Positions 1-7,989 of a DNA stretch of 64,000 bases are shown here, in pieces (within the stretch, counting starts at the first letter, position 1; every line of letters starts with the position of its first letter). The translations under genes were made by a program, and so were the position numbers. Origin of the DNA: a virus. The notes under the pieces were generated by a model, which was given only the letters and a program-made list of their open reading frames with translations, did not search any database and was not told the DNA's origin. Location of the stretch: IMG/VR virus record IMGVR_UViG_3300042691_040362, positions 40,955 through 104,954 of that record. One strand, written 5' to 3'.

Positions 1-83
1 AAATTAACAGGAAATAGCACAAAAAAATTAATTAAAGGATAAATTTAACCCGTCGAAGAACCCTTTTTTATATATTTATTAGT

Positions 84-350
84 ATGGGAAAAATTTGTTT
101 TTCAATCGTTTTTTTATTAACAGTATGGGGTTGTAAAACTAATACATTTTATACTGATCATATTATAGTTACAAAAAATGATGGATATAAAGATACTATC
201 CAATATTCGTATTGGAATAAATTTGAAATGGATGCTTTCAAATTAGAATGGATATTAAAACAAAAAAATATCAGAATGAAAGATGTGCAATTTATAGATT
301 TTACCCAAGGACCAAAAATTGAATTTAACAAAAAATACCAACCCAAATGA
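84..350 (+). CDS. Small predicted lipoprotein
   Basis: 88 residues. The N-terminus has a short charged start, a hydrophobic stretch and a lipobox-like VWGC with the cysteine near residue 17, so a lipidated envelope protein is likely. The rest is polar with no recognised domain. Its stop overlaps the start of the next gene (ATGA), so the two are probably translated together. Function unknown. Confidence 0.7.
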   Translation: MGKICFSIVFLLTVWGCKTNTFYTDHIIVTKNDGYKDTIQYSYWNKFEMDAFKLEWILKQKNIRMKDVQFIDFTQGPKIEFNKKYQPK

Positions 351-958
351 AGTTATTTTTAAACACATTACTGTTTTTGATTTACATAACAGGCTATAGT
401 CAATCATTACAACTGGAGATAGTAGATAATTGTTCCTCAGGATACGTAGTTATCAATAACGATGAATCACCCGTCGGATATACAATGATTCATAATGGTG
501 TAGATATATTATGTATTCTCCCCACAACAACAGATACTATATTTGATTTACCTAGTGGAGAATATATATTACGTTCTAATGGTGAAGCACATGAACAAGT
601 TTCATTTACTATTTCAAACACAGTTATAGACGCTACATTACATATCCCATATACCTCAGTTTGTATTGGAGATTCATATATAACACCGATTTTAAACATT
701 TACTCCTCATATAATAATGTCTATTGGGATTTTGGTGATGGAAACATTTCATATGATGATATCAATCCAGTTCACTACTATACTCAACCAGGTATATATA
801 CCTTAAAAGCAATAGTAAGTGAAGGTCAATGCTCTAAAATATTTGAAAGTAAGATTGTAGTTGAAAATATAAATGGAATTCAAGCCACAAATCGATTACA
901 ATACAGAACAACTAGTAACTATTATAATGTAGAAGGTAAAGTAGTAAAAAAACTATGA
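347..958 (+). CDS. Secreted PKD-domain protein
   Basis: 203 residues. Residues 1-20 form a signal peptide ending near GYSQS. A PKD-type Ig-like domain is visible at about 105-172, with WDFGDG at 127-132 and the typical strand-turn pattern YYTQPGIYTLKAIV at 144-157. The last 13 residues (YYNVEGKVVKKL ending) resemble the IYNxxGxxVK part of Bacteroidetes type IX secretion C-terminal domains, but the usual remainder of that domain is missing. Likely exported or surface-attached in the infected cell or on the virion. PKD call is secure; the export route is inference. Confidence 0.75.
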   Translation: MKLFLNTLLFLIYITGYSQSLQLEIVDNCSSGYVVINNDESPVGYTMIHNGVDILCILPTTTDTIFDLPSGEYILRSNGEAHEQVSFTISNTVIDATLHIPYTSVCIGDSYITPILNIYSSYNNVYWDFGDGNISYDDINPVHYYTQPGIYTLKAIVSEGQCSKIFESKIVVENINGIQATNRLQYRTTSNYYNVEGKVVKKL

Positions 959-1134
959 ACAACGATATTGAACGTAAAGAGTTTTGGGAAAAAGAGCTAT
1001 CCAAAACTAAATCAAAAAAATGGGATGACAACGATTTAGAACAAGCATTTGTTTCGGCAAGAAAGTTATTTCAAAACAAGTTACCACAATTTGAAACGTT
1101 TTATGACTATAAAAAGTCATTAGTTAATAAATAG
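955..1134 (+). CDS. Small hypothetical protein
   Basis: 59 residues, charged and mostly helical, starting within an ATGA overlap with the PKD gene. Its TAG stop is also the first part of the next class I promoter. No recognised family. Confidence 0.65.
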   Translation: MNNDIERKEFWEKELSKTKSKKWDDNDLEQAFVSARKLFQNKLPQFETFYDYKKSLVNK

Positions 1135-1162
1135 GATTACAAGATCTATATCTGTATATTCA
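1134..1162 (+). promoter_or_regulatory. Class I promoter
   Basis: GGATTACAA, 12 nt, TATATTCA. It overlaps the upstream stop codon and serves the gene at 1179. Confidence 0.8.
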
Positions 1163-1178
1163 AGCAAATAAAAGTTAT

Positions 1179-1391
1179 ATGTTTAAATGGTTTAAAAAAC
1201 AAGATAAGGACGAAAACAATACGGAAATGCTCGTATCAGAAATGGATGCGGTTGCAATAGCATTAGAACAGTCACGTGAAGAAGGTTTAGATGTTGAGGT
1301 TGTAACATGGGCACTTCGATACATGAAGGAAAATCCATCACTCACCATATCGGAAGCAATTACAATGGGATACTACGAGTGGGTTAAATAA
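1179..1391 (+). CDS. Small acidic hypothetical protein
   Basis: 70 residues: a basic start (MFKWFKKQ), then an acidic helical body ending in YYEWVK. Preceded by a class I promoter and an AAAAGTTAT leader. The residue 30-65 region looks like a small helical bundle with a repeated Leu/Ile pattern. No known function. Confidence 0.7.
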   Translation: MFKWFKKQDKDENNTEMLVSEMDAVAIALEQSREEGLDVEVVTWALRYMKENPSLTISEAITMGYYEWVK

Positions 1392-1404
1392 CAGACCAAG
1401 TTGA

Positions 1405-1413
1405 TATTTATAA
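1405..1413 (+). promoter_or_regulatory. Possible class II (late) promoter
   Basis: TATTTATAA about 48 nt before the lipoprotein gene at 1461, farther than at other class II sites; not followed by the usual A-run, so weak. Confidence 0.35.
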
Positions 1414-1460
1414 CGGAACAGGTTGTGTGAACAAGTTTACTAACTTAACACACTATTCCC

Positions 1461-1670
1461 ATGAAATATCTAATTACTCTGCTATTGATATTTACTATAT
1501 CGTGTAGTCAAGATTTCAACAAACCACGCTATCAGAAAATAATTAAAACACGACCTCACTGGCAACGGAAACAAATTCCGTTTTACAGACAAGGAACATA
1601 TCGTGATCGTAACGTGAAAAAACAAGCAAGACAGAAATTAATTCAACCGCCAACAATTAATATTAATTGA
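1461..1670 (+). CDS. Small basic predicted lipoprotein
   Basis: 69 residues. The N-terminus is a lipoprotein signal (hydrophobic core, then ISCSQ with the cysteine near residue 15). The mature part is short, rich in Arg, Lys and Gln and lacks recognisable domains. Small phage lipoproteins of this kind can act in superinfection exclusion or lysis, but nothing here shows which. Confidence 0.65.
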   Translation: MKYLITLLLIFTISCSQDFNKPRYQKIIKTRPHWQRKQIPFYRQGTYRDRNVKKQARQKLIQPPTININ

Positions 1671-1677
1671 AAAATTA

Positions 1678-1706
1678 GGATTACAGGATTTACATTTGTA
1701 TATTCA
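1678..1706 (+). promoter_or_regulatory. Class I promoter
   Basis: GGATTACAG, 12 nt, TATATTCA, upstream of the RecA-like gene. Confidence 0.8.
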
Positions 1707-1729
1707 AGCAACCTAAAAAAATAAAAGTT

Positions 1730-2542
1730 ATGTTAGAAAATTTGATTATTACACCTAAACGAGGTAGAGGTAGACCAGCAAAAGACGCAACACAAACTAT
1801 GTCAGCATTTAATCCTGAAGAAGTTAAACTAATCAGAGGCGAATCATTGAAATTCAATGAAGCACTATTTGTACCTTTCAAAACAGGTACCGAATTTGAT
1901 CTAATTTTATCAACCGATGGTGGTTTAATGCCCGGCACATCGATGATGATTGCTGGTGGACCAGGATCAGGTAAGTCAACATTAGTAACAGATATGTTAT
2001 CTAAGTTTACAAAGCAAGGTTTGAAATGCTTGTTAATACAAGGCGAAATGGATGAAATTGGGCATTACAAATATTGCCGAAGAATGCCTTCATTTGGTTG
2101 TGTTCAGACATTGTTTTTGAAAAACCACATGGATAACGTGAAAGAAACATTAGAATATGTTTTTAACTTAGGTTACGACGTTATTGCAATTGATTCACTT
2201 GCGGAGGTATTAGCAATGTATCGCGATCAAAACGGTGGTTCAGCAAAACAAGCCGAATCATGGCTATTGAAATTACAAGATTCAGTTAAAAAAGGAAACA
2301 ACGCATTAGGTTATTATACATCGTTTGTTAATATTCAACAAATGACGAAAAGCGACGAGTTTGCGGGTTCAAACAGGTTAAAGCATATGATGGAAGCATA
2401 TTGCGCAGTTGAACGTAGCAAAGATGGACTTGAACGTTCAATGCATTTCGAAAAGAATCGTGATTGCGATAAAGATTACAAAATCTACTTTTCAATATAT
2501 AAGGACGGAGTTCATTACGCTTTAAATCAAGCAGAAGAATAA
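1730..2542 (+). CDS. RecA/RadA-like P-loop ATPase with AT-hook start
   Basis: 270 residues. Walker A is GGPGSGKST (76-84) and Walker B VIAIDS (151-156). The later NIQQMTKSDEFAGSNRLKHM region (about 201-220) resembles the RecA/RadA loop with a conserved Gln and a K-x-G-S element. Residues 11-18 (RGRGRPAK) form an AT-hook-like DNA-binding tail. The family drives strand exchange or related DNA remodelling with ATP. In T4-like phages this role is played by UvsX, but similarity by eye is closer to generic RecA/RadA/KaiC ATPases, so the exact job (recombination versus helicase loading) is open. Own class I promoter in front and a terminator behind. Confidence 0.8.
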   Translation: MLENLIITPKRGRGRPAKDATQTMSAFNPEEVKLIRGESLKFNEALFVPFKTGTEFDLILSTDGGLMPGTSMMIAGGPGSGKSTLVTDMLSKFTKQGLKCLLIQGEMDEIGHYKYCRRMPSFGCVQTLFLKNHMDNVKETLEYVFNLGYDVIAIDSLAEVLAMYRDQNGGSAKQAESWLLKLQDSVKKGNNALGYYTSFVNIQQMTKSDEFAGSNRLKHMMEAYCAVERSKDGLERSMHFEKNRDCDKDYKIYFSIYKDGVHYALNQAEE

Positions 2543-2546
2543 AAAC

Positions 2547-2568
2547 GGGGAGTACACGCTCCCCTTTC
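2547..2568 (+). terminator. Terminator forming a hybrid with a promoter
   Basis: GGGGAG, 6-nt loop, CTCCCC, then TTTCAT. The loop and 3' arm contain the upstream box of the class I promoter at 2549. Confidence 0.8.
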
Positions 2569-2577
2569 ATATATTCA
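2549..2577 (+). promoter_or_regulatory. Class I promoter inside a terminator
   Basis: GGAGTACAC, 12 nt, TATATTCA, before the gene at 2599. The upstream box departs from consensus at several bases to fit the hairpin. Confidence 0.7.
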
Positions 2578-2598
2578 AGTAAATAAAAAAGATATATT

Positions 2599-3375
2599 AT
2601 GAAAAACCATTTCATTCCTATCGATAACAAAATCGATAAAGCAATTGCATTTGCTCAATCATTAGATAACAAATCGTTTCGTACACGAAACCGAATTAAA
2701 CAACCCTCAGCATATATTGATACGCTGAGTGTTGTTCAGAATCTACAACAACAAGGTTGGGAAATAACAGGAGTATGTGAACAACGCGGTAAAGATAGAA
2801 AAATATCAAACAACTATGTTCAATTGGAACACCCTGACTTTAAAATGATGAATAAAAACAAAGTCGAAGGTATATCAAATATCTATGTTTCAAATAGTTG
2901 CGACGGAAGAAAACCGCTTAATTTAGATTTCGGAATGTATCGTTTAGTTTGTTCAAACGGATTGATTCAACGTACCCCGTATATTGAACATAGAATTAAA
3001 CATACACCGCAAAGTATTGAACGATTGCCAATGATTATGCAAAGTGTAAATAGCGCAGCACAAAGAGTCCTTAAAAGATTCGATTCATTAAAAACAAAGG
3101 AATTGAAACCTGCACAGCTGGAGGAACTAGTAAATAAAGCAGCACGTTTAAGATTTGACGATGACGTGATGGATGCTTCTCAACTACTCACTGTATATCG
3201 AGATGAAGATAAAGGAAACGATTTATGGTCGGTATATAACAGGATTCAAGAAAATTTAATCAAAACAAATATGTTACTAGATCGTAACGGACGACCGTTA
3301 GCAGGAGTAAACGATGTTAAAAGCGACATTGTTTTAAATCAAGCATTATTTGGATTGATAGAAAATTATGCTTAA
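2599..3375 (+). CDS. DUF932-type protein, copy 1
   Basis: 258 residues. FGMYRLVCSNGLI at about 111-123 is the signature of DUF932 phage/plasmid proteins, preceded by VSNSCDGRKPL. A second conserved block, GNDLWSVYNRIQEN, lies near 212-225. It is a diverged duplicate of the next gene, with the same two blocks in the same order. DUF932 proteins are common in phages and plasmids; their biochemical role is not established, though location beside RecA-type genes fits DNA metabolism. Confidence 0.82.
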   Translation: MKNHFIPIDNKIDKAIAFAQSLDNKSFRTRNRIKQPSAYIDTLSVVQNLQQQGWEITGVCEQRGKDRKISNNYVQLEHPDFKMMNKNKVEGISNIYVSNSCDGRKPLNLDFGMYRLVCSNGLIQRTPYIEHRIKHTPQSIERLPMIMQSVNSAAQRVLKRFDSLKTKELKPAQLEELVNKAARLRFDDDVMDASQLLTVYRDEDKGNDLWSVYNRIQENLIKTNMLLDRNGRPLAGVNDVKSDIVLNQALFGLIENYA

Positions 3376-3381
3376 AAATTA

Positions 3382-3410
3382 GGATTACAAAATCAATTAT
3401 CATATATTTA
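3382..3410 (+). promoter_or_regulatory. Class I promoter
   Basis: GGATTACAA, 12 nt, TATATTTA, between the two DUF932 genes. Confidence 0.85.
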
Positions 3411-3432
3411 ATCAAACGAAAAAATAAAAGTT

Positions 3433-4233
3433 ATGCTAGATCTAAATTCAAACACATTCCTTAGTAAGGAGCAAATTAAATCAAAAGCAAATTCGATTTT
3501 TGCTACTAAAGGTGCTGAAAACACCTCACAACACTATTCACACATTCCAACATTCAAAATCATTGAAGATATGGAATTGTTAGGATGGAAAGTTTCTGAT
3601 GTTAAAGAGGTTAAAGCGCGTAAAAACGCTGGATTCCAAAAACATTTAGTTGTATTTCGTAATGAGGAAATTGTTATTGATGGTAAAGATGGAGACACAG
3701 TATTTCCACAAATCCTATTAACAAATAGTTCAGACGGAAAAAATGCATTTACATTCCGTGCCGGACTTTTCCGTCTTGTATGTGAGAATGGTTTAGTTAT
3801 TTCAACACAGGATTTTGCTGATTTAAAAATCAGACATATGGGTTATGACTTTGAAAAGTTACAGAAAACCATTACCAATATTGTTGAGAAACTTCCACTC
3901 ACAGTTGAGTCAATGAATCGTTTTAAAGAAACACAATTGGAGGAGGAACAAATCCTACAATTCGCTAAAGATGCACTTACAGTACGTTTCGGTGAAGAGG
4001 AAATGGAACGCATTACAATTGATTACACTACATTTATTCAACCAACACGTAGAGAAGATGCAGGAAATGACTTATGGTCAGTGTTTAACCGCATTCAAGA
4101 ACGAGTAATGGATGGAGATTTCCAATACAGTTATGCAGCCAAAATACGTAAAGCACGTAAAATCAAGAACTTCAATCAAGATTTAGATTTGAATTCAAGA
4201 CTATATGAGTTAGCTACCACATATTGCCTATAA
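3433..4233 (+). CDS. DUF932-type protein, copy 2
   Basis: 266 residues. Carries LLTNSSDGKNAF followed by FRAGLFRLVCENGLV near 108-122, and GNDLWSVFNRIQERV near 222-236, matching the preceding gene. Divergence between copies is large, so the duplication is old and both copies seem maintained. It has its own class I promoter and a hybrid terminator-promoter after it, so each copy is an independent transcription unit. Confidence 0.82.
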   Translation: MLDLNSNTFLSKEQIKSKANSIFATKGAENTSQHYSHIPTFKIIEDMELLGWKVSDVKEVKARKNAGFQKHLVVFRNEEIVIDGKDGDTVFPQILLTNSSDGKNAFTFRAGLFRLVCENGLVISTQDFADLKIRHMGYDFEKLQKTITNIVEKLPLTVESMNRFKETQLEEEQILQFAKDALTVRFGEEEMERITIDYTTFIQPTRREDAGNDLWSVFNRIQERVMDGDFQYSYAAKIRKARKIKNFNQDLDLNSRLYELATTYCL

Positions 4234-4243
4234 AAAATAAATT

Positions 4244-4272
4244 GGGGAGCTTGGACTACAAGTTCCCCTTTT
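4244..4272 (+). terminator. Terminator forming a hybrid with a promoter
   Basis: GGGGA, g, CTTG, 5-nt loop, CAAG, t, TCCCC, then TTTTA. CTTG/CAAG and the loop use the promoter upstream box. Confidence 0.85.
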
Positions 4273-4281
4273 ATATATTTA
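4253..4281 (+). promoter_or_regulatory. Class I promoter inside a terminator
   Basis: GGACTACAA, 12 nt, TATATTTA, before 4295. Near-perfect class I consensus even though it doubles as the hairpin loop and part of its 3' arm. Confidence 0.85.
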
Positions 4282-4294
4282 AAATAAAAAAGTT

Positions 4295-4726
4295 ATGGAA
4301 AAAGAATTTGTACCTTATGAACAAGCATTAGCTTTAAAAGAATTAGGATTTAATGAAGAGTGTTTAACATCTTATCATTATAATGGAACATTAATAGATA
4401 TGTGGAGTGCAGTGGGTTTTGTTACAAATAGTAGTTTAATAAACCCTGAACAATTTAATGCTAATAATAATTCTAAACTTTTAAAAGATTATATTGATAA
4501 TCCTTTTACAGCAGCACCAACATTCTCACAAGCATTTAGATGGTTTAGAGAGAAGTATAATTTACATGGGATAGTTTCATATTACGGAAAAAATCAATGG
4601 GATATAGAACTACTTGATTACAAAGGAAACCAATTAGTTGAAATAGAAAACAACACATTTTGGACTTATGAAGAAGCAGAACTTGCTTGTTTAAATAAAC
4701 TAATTGAAATTATAAAACAGAAATAA
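4295..4726 (+). CDS. Conserved phage hypothetical (YEQALALKELGF type)
   Basis: 143 residues. The start (YEQALALKELGFNE), the middle QAFRWFREKY (about 100-110) and the end YEEAELACLNKLIEIIK match a family often seen in Bacteroidetes and marine phages and prophages and annotated only as hypothetical. First gene of a four-gene run with overlapping stop/start codons (4295-5392). Function unknown. Confidence 0.75.
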   Translation: MEKEFVPYEQALALKELGFNEECLTSYHYNGTLIDMWSAVGFVTNSSLINPEQFNANNNSKLLKDYIDNPFTAAPTFSQAFRWFREKYNLHGIVSYYGKNQWDIELLDYKGNQLVEIENNTFWTYEEAELACLNKLIEIIKQK

Positions 4727-4902
4727 TGGAAGAAGAATTTACACCACCATCACAGGTAAACAGATTGGAAATAATCAATCACGCCAAAAACGATAAACCA
4801 GTAGGACGAATCCTTACTTTGTATAAGGAATTAGGACATTTTGAACACATTGAAGTAGTATATCAAGATAACGGAAAAACATTAAAAATATTTTTAGGAT
4901 GA
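4726..4902 (+). CDS. Small hypothetical protein
   Basis: 58 residues, starting on the last base of the previous stop (TAATG). Mixed alpha/beta, ending KTLKIFLG. Overlaps the next start as ATGATAA. Coupled reading frames support it as a real gene. Confidence 0.6.
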   Translation: MEEEFTPPSQVNRLEIINHAKNDKPVGRILTLYKELGHFEHIEVVYQDNGKTLKIFLG

Positions 4903-5057
4903 TAATAAGCATTATTGGAGGTACAGCAATTGTATTAAGTTTGATTGTACCATATTTTATAAAAAATAAACGAACCGGAAATTTTATTGGAGCAGTACTA
5001 GCTGCTTTTGCTTGTGGTTTGTTTTTAGGTGAATTAATTACTAAATATTTTTCATAA
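4899..5057 (+). CDS. Small membrane protein, two transmembrane helices
   Basis: 52 residues with two hydrophobic segments (about 2-19 and 30-47) joined by a basic turn (KNKRTG), a hairpin topology in the inner membrane. Start and stop both overlap neighbours. Function unknown; its position among early genes argues against a late holin. Confidence 0.65.
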   Translation: MIISIIGGTAIVLSLIVPYFIKNKRTGNFIGAVLAAFACGLFLGELITKYFS

Positions 5058-5392
5058 TGAGCGGAGGAGCATTTGATTATAATCAATCTCGCATTCAATA
5101 TATAATTGAAGGCATTGAAGAGGAAATTGAAAAAAATGGAAAGAAAATCGACTACGAACCGGGATACAAAAGATATGAATGGGAATCAGAATACCATTAC
5201 GAATATCCACCTGACATTATTGAGGAATTTAAAAATGGAATACGCATACTAAAACAAGCATATGTCTATGCTCAGCGAATTGATTGGCTACTATCAGGAG
5301 ATGATAGAGAAGATTCATTTCGTAAACGATTGAAAGAGGATTTAGCACAATTAAACCCACCTACTTTTTGGGGTGAAGAAAGCGGATACTAG
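5057..5392 (+). CDS. Conserved phage hypothetical (MSGGxFDY type)
   Basis: 111 residues. The MSGGAFDYNQ start is characteristic of a very widespread phage family of unknown role. Mostly helical and acidic, with a Tyr-rich centre (YEPGYKRYEWE). Last gene of the 4295 operon. Confidence 0.75.
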   Translation: MSGGAFDYNQSRIQYIIEGIEEEIEKNGKKIDYEPGYKRYEWESEYHYEYPPDIIEEFKNGIRILKQAYVYAQRIDWLLSGDDREDSFRKRLKEDLAQLNPPTFWGEESGY

Positions 5393-5420
5393 GATTACAA
5401 AATCTTTAGTTGTATATTTA
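5392..5420 (+). promoter_or_regulatory. Class I promoter
   Basis: GGATTACAA, 12 nt, TATATTTA; starts at the last base of the upstream TAG; drives 5436-6556. Confidence 0.85.
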
Positions 5421-5435
5421 GGTAAATAAAAAATT

Positions 5436-5801
5436 ATGGAAAGAATAGAAATTAATGGAGTATGGTATGTTAAAGAAGATACCATACAAAAAGAAAGTAC
5501 TATATTAGAGCCTACTCATTTTGAAGGATACTCTGTAGAAAATGATGATTTTATTTTTGAAGCAACTATTATATTTAAAGATGATGGTACTCCTTATTAT
5601 GGTATTACTATTGAATGTACTGATAAAAGATTCCCAGATAGGAATAATTGGAAAGTAGAACATTGGGATAATGATAATTGGTTAAGAGGTATATTAAACA
5701 ATAATCCTGATTCATGGAAAGAATTACCTGAAATGAGTAGTGGAGATATTCATTTTTTACAAACATTTTTACAATATTTAAAAGATAAAGAATGGTTATG
5801 A
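5436..5801 (+). CDS. Hypothetical protein
   Basis: 121 residues, acidic, with aromatic-rich segments (RNNWKVEHWDNDNW near 70-85). Leader ends AAATTATG. The stop overlaps the start of the next gene. No recognised domain. Confidence 0.65.
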   Translation: MERIEINGVWYVKEDTIQKESTILEPTHFEGYSVENDDFIFEATIIFKDDGTPYYGITIECTDKRFPDRNNWKVEHWDNDNWLRGILNNNPDSWKELPEMSSGDIHFLQTFLQYLKDKEWL

Positions 5802-6046
5802 AAGAAACACTTGAAGAAGCTGCTGAAAAGTATGCTAAACAATTTGATTATGCAGAAGATTCTTCACCACCAATAGATTTTGTTGAAGGTGCTAAATGGC
5901 AACAAGAAAGAATGTATAGTGAGGAAGAAGTATTAGAGTTATTACTAAAACATCAATCTGATTATAGGAGTTCCGTAAGAAATACATCTCCTTTGGATTG
6001 GAGTTTTGATATTAAAGATTGGTTTGAACAATTTAAAAAGAAATAA
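5798..6046 (+). CDS. WFEQFKKK-family small protein, copy 1
   Basis: 82 residues. Begins MKETLEEAAEKY, has the core FVEGAKWQQERMYSEEE and ends DWFEQFKKK. An in-frame ATG six bases upstream is possible, but this start follows the GGTTATG leader used by many neighbours. Two close relatives lie at 7527 and 13261 and parts of it at 6048 and in the end of the 6859 gene. The family is common in Bacteroidetes phages; role unknown. Confidence 0.75.
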   Translation: MKETLEEAAEKYAKQFDYAEDSSPPIDFVEGAKWQQERMYSEEEVLELLLKHQSDYRSSVRNTSPLDWSFDIKDWFEQFKKK

Positions 6047-6047
6047 A

Positions 6048-6260
6048 ATGGGAAATCTAAAACAAAAACTTACCACTGAGGAATGGGACGAATTAATAAT
6101 CTATACTAAACCAGGATTTGTTGAAAAACGGATTGAATTATCTATTCAAGAGGCAGCAGAAAAATACACATCAACATCTTTTAACAAACAAGATCTGTAT
6201 GATGGGTTTATAGCTGGAGCAAAATGGATGATGGAAAACATTAAAACAAACTCAAAATGA
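6048..6260 (+). CDS. Small protein related to WFEQFKKK family
   Basis: 70 residues. The segment IQEAAEKY...DGFIAGAKWMMENIK is a diverged form of the family core found in the gene before, without the C-terminal WFEQFKKK. An upstream in-frame ATG at 6006 exists but would overlap the previous gene by 41 bases. Confidence 0.65.
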   Translation: MGNLKQKLTTEEWDELIIYTKPGFVEKRIELSIQEAAEKYTSTSFNKQDLYDGFIAGAKWMMENIKTNSK

Positions 6261-6556
6261 CAGCAGACGAATTCAACACCAAATATAAAGACTATTTAGA
6301 GGAAGGACATTACGGACTAGATATAGACATTCCATCCATAACTAAATATCTAGATGAAATATTTCAGGGCCTAATTAAAATACCTGGATTTCAATATTCA
6401 CAAATAAAAGATAAATACTCTAATTGTAGATTCTATACTAACTTACTTGAGGTATTAGGACATAAATTAGGAGCAATTGTATCAAATGAGGTGGAACGTA
6501 GAGTTTCTATGATGATGGAAGTATATTATGATCACTTAAATTATAAGAAAGATTAG
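6257..6556 (+). CDS. Hypothetical protein
   Basis: 99 residues starting MTADEFNTKYKDYLEEGHYGLDI. The regular helical pattern and EVERRVSMMMEVYYDHL end suggest a compact helical protein. Overlaps the preceding stop by four bases; ends at a class I promoter. Related sequences are common unannotated phage ORFs. Confidence 0.65.
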   Translation: MTADEFNTKYKDYLEEGHYGLDIDIPSITKYLDEIFQGLIKIPGFQYSQIKDKYSNCRFYTNLLEVLGHKLGAIVSNEVERRVSMMMEVYYDHLNYKKD

Positions 6557-6584
6557 GAATGCAAAATCTTTAATTGTATATTTA
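6556..6584 (+). promoter_or_regulatory. Class I promoter
   Basis: GGAATGCAA, 12 nt, TATATTTA, before 6599. Confidence 0.75.
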
Positions 6585-6598
6585 AAATAAAAAAGGTT

Positions 6599-6862
6599 AT
6601 GAACGATTGGTCAGCATTTAATGTAAAGTATTTAGCGGTACCATTTACTATGTTGGTATTTGGTGTAGTAATAGGATTTGGTATATCCGATTCCAAAAAG
6701 AAACCAACTAAAAAATACCCAATAGAAGTACAAACTCATTGGTCAACAGATCAAGGTGCATCTTATCCAATTATGGAAGCAGATAGTGTTATAGGTGATA
6801 CTATATACAAAGATGGTATTAGTATAGTAAATAAAAACATTTTAAATATAACATTTAAATGA
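6599..6862 (+). CDS. Small single-pass membrane protein
   Basis: 87 residues. One hydrophobic helix at about 11-29 (a VPFTMLVFGVVIGFGI core) followed by a basic stop-transfer stretch (DSKKKPTKKY) and a polar tail. Likely inner membrane, tail outside or inside not decidable. Overlaps the next gene by four bases. Confidence 0.65.
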   Translation: MNDWSAFNVKYLAVPFTMLVFGVVIGFGISDSKKKPTKKYPIEVQTHWSTDQGASYPIMEADSVIGDTIYKDGISIVNKNILNITFK

Positions 6863-7530
6863 AAAACATACACGTAATAAACCAAAACATCTACATCACT
6901 AATGATGAAGAAATTAAAGAAGGGGATTGGGTTATTTATAAAAATAAAGTTTTTAAGATAGGAATAGGTGATAATGAACTTTTTCATTTAAGTAAAAAAA
7001 TCATCCTAACAACAGACCAAGATTTAATCAAAGATGGTGTACAAGCTATTGAAGATGATTTTCTTGAATGGTTTGTCCAAAATCCAAGTTGTGAGGAGGT
7101 TGAAGTACAATGCAGATATAATTTTTATGCAGGTCAAGATTTAACACATTACAAAATAATCATTCCAAAAGAATCTAAACTAATTAATAACTGTCCTAAG
7201 TGTGGTTTAGATTTAATCATAAGAGAACATTGTACACCAATTTGTACAGATATTGATTGCCGTGGTATTATACTTAGTAATGAAACATTAAGAGAATGGG
7301 CATCAAAAAAAGAATCTAAACAAGAAACACTTGAAGAAGCAATGGAAAGTTATTTAGATTCTCCTACGCCCCACTCATACAAAAGAGCAGTAAAATTTGG
7401 TGCTAATTGGCAACAAAAACAGATATTAGAATTTCTTTATTTAGAAATAACAGAACGTAGAGATTATTCAGCATCTAAAATGTGTGAAAAGGTAATAGAG
7501 TTTATTGAACAATTAAATACTAAGAAATGA
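6859..7530 (+). CDS. Zinc-ribbon protein with fused WFEQ-family segment
   Basis: 223 residues. N-terminal half (1-105) has a beta-rich pattern with EGDWVIYKNKVFKIG. Cysteines at about 113-136 (CPKCG, then HC, C, C) form a zinc-ribbon-like cluster. From about 160 the KQETLEEAMESYL and VKFGANWQQKQ elements match the core of the neighbouring small-protein family, so this looks like a fusion. Function unknown. Confidence 0.65.
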   Translation: MKNIHVINQNIYITNDEEIKEGDWVIYKNKVFKIGIGDNELFHLSKKIILTTDQDLIKDGVQAIEDDFLEWFVQNPSCEEVEVQCRYNFYAGQDLTHYKIIIPKESKLINNCPKCGLDLIIREHCTPICTDIDCRGIILSNETLREWASKKESKQETLEEAMESYLDSPTPHSYKRAVKFGANWQQKQILEFLYLEITERRDYSASKMCEKVIEFIEQLNTKK

Positions 7531-7790
7531 AAGAAACACTTGAAGAAGCTGCTGCTAGACATTTTAATAAAGAAGATTTAGTTGAAGGTGTTAATATTCA
7601 ATATGTACTTCAATGTGCTTTTATTGAAGGTGCTAAATGGCAACAAGAAAGAATGTATAGTGAGGCAATTGAGTTTGCTGAGTGGATTAGAATTAAAGAT
7701 TTCCAAACTGCATCTAAAGATAATTGGATTGGTTTAGATATGAAATACTTTACAACAGAAGAATTGTTTGAACAATTTAAAAAGAAATAA
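7527..7790 (+). CDS. WFEQFKKK-family small protein, copy 2
   Basis: 87 residues. MKETLEEAAARH start, FIEGAKWQQERMYSE core and ELFEQFKKK end. At DNA level the ends and core are almost identical to the copy at 5798, while the parts between them differ completely, a mosaic pattern. Confidence 0.75.
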   Translation: MKETLEEAAARHFNKEDLVEGVNIQYVLQCAFIEGAKWQQERMYSEAIEFAEWIRIKDFQTASKDNWIGLDMKYFTTEELFEQFKKK

Positions 7791-7791
7791 T

Positions 7792-7989
7792 ATGAAGCAA
7801 ACAGCAGTTGAGTGGTTGGTTGAAAGTTTAACGGAATTAGGTGTTGATTTATTAAGTCATAACTTAGAGATTCAACAAGCCAAAGCAATGGAGAAGGAGC
7901 AGCATCAGCAAACTGCAGCACACTTTTTTCCTACATCATTAAAGAAAGAAGATTTTGAACAATATTATACAGAAACTTATGAAAAATGA
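7792..7989 (+). CDS. Conserved phage hypothetical (TAVEWL type)
   Basis: 65 residues starting MKQTAVEWLVESL. The IQQAKAMEKEQ middle and YYTETYE end are typical of a family found in very many Bacteroidetes and marine phages. An upstream in-frame ATG at 7768 lies inside the previous gene and is less likely. Helical; role unknown. Confidence 0.75.
   Translation: MKQTAVEWLVESLTELGVDLLSHNLEIQQAKAMEKEQHQQTAAHFFPTSLKKEDFEQYYTETYEK

Noticed and set aside
71-78. TATATTTA before the first gene as a class I promoter
   Set aside because: No upstream box at the 12-nt spacing; left unassigned.
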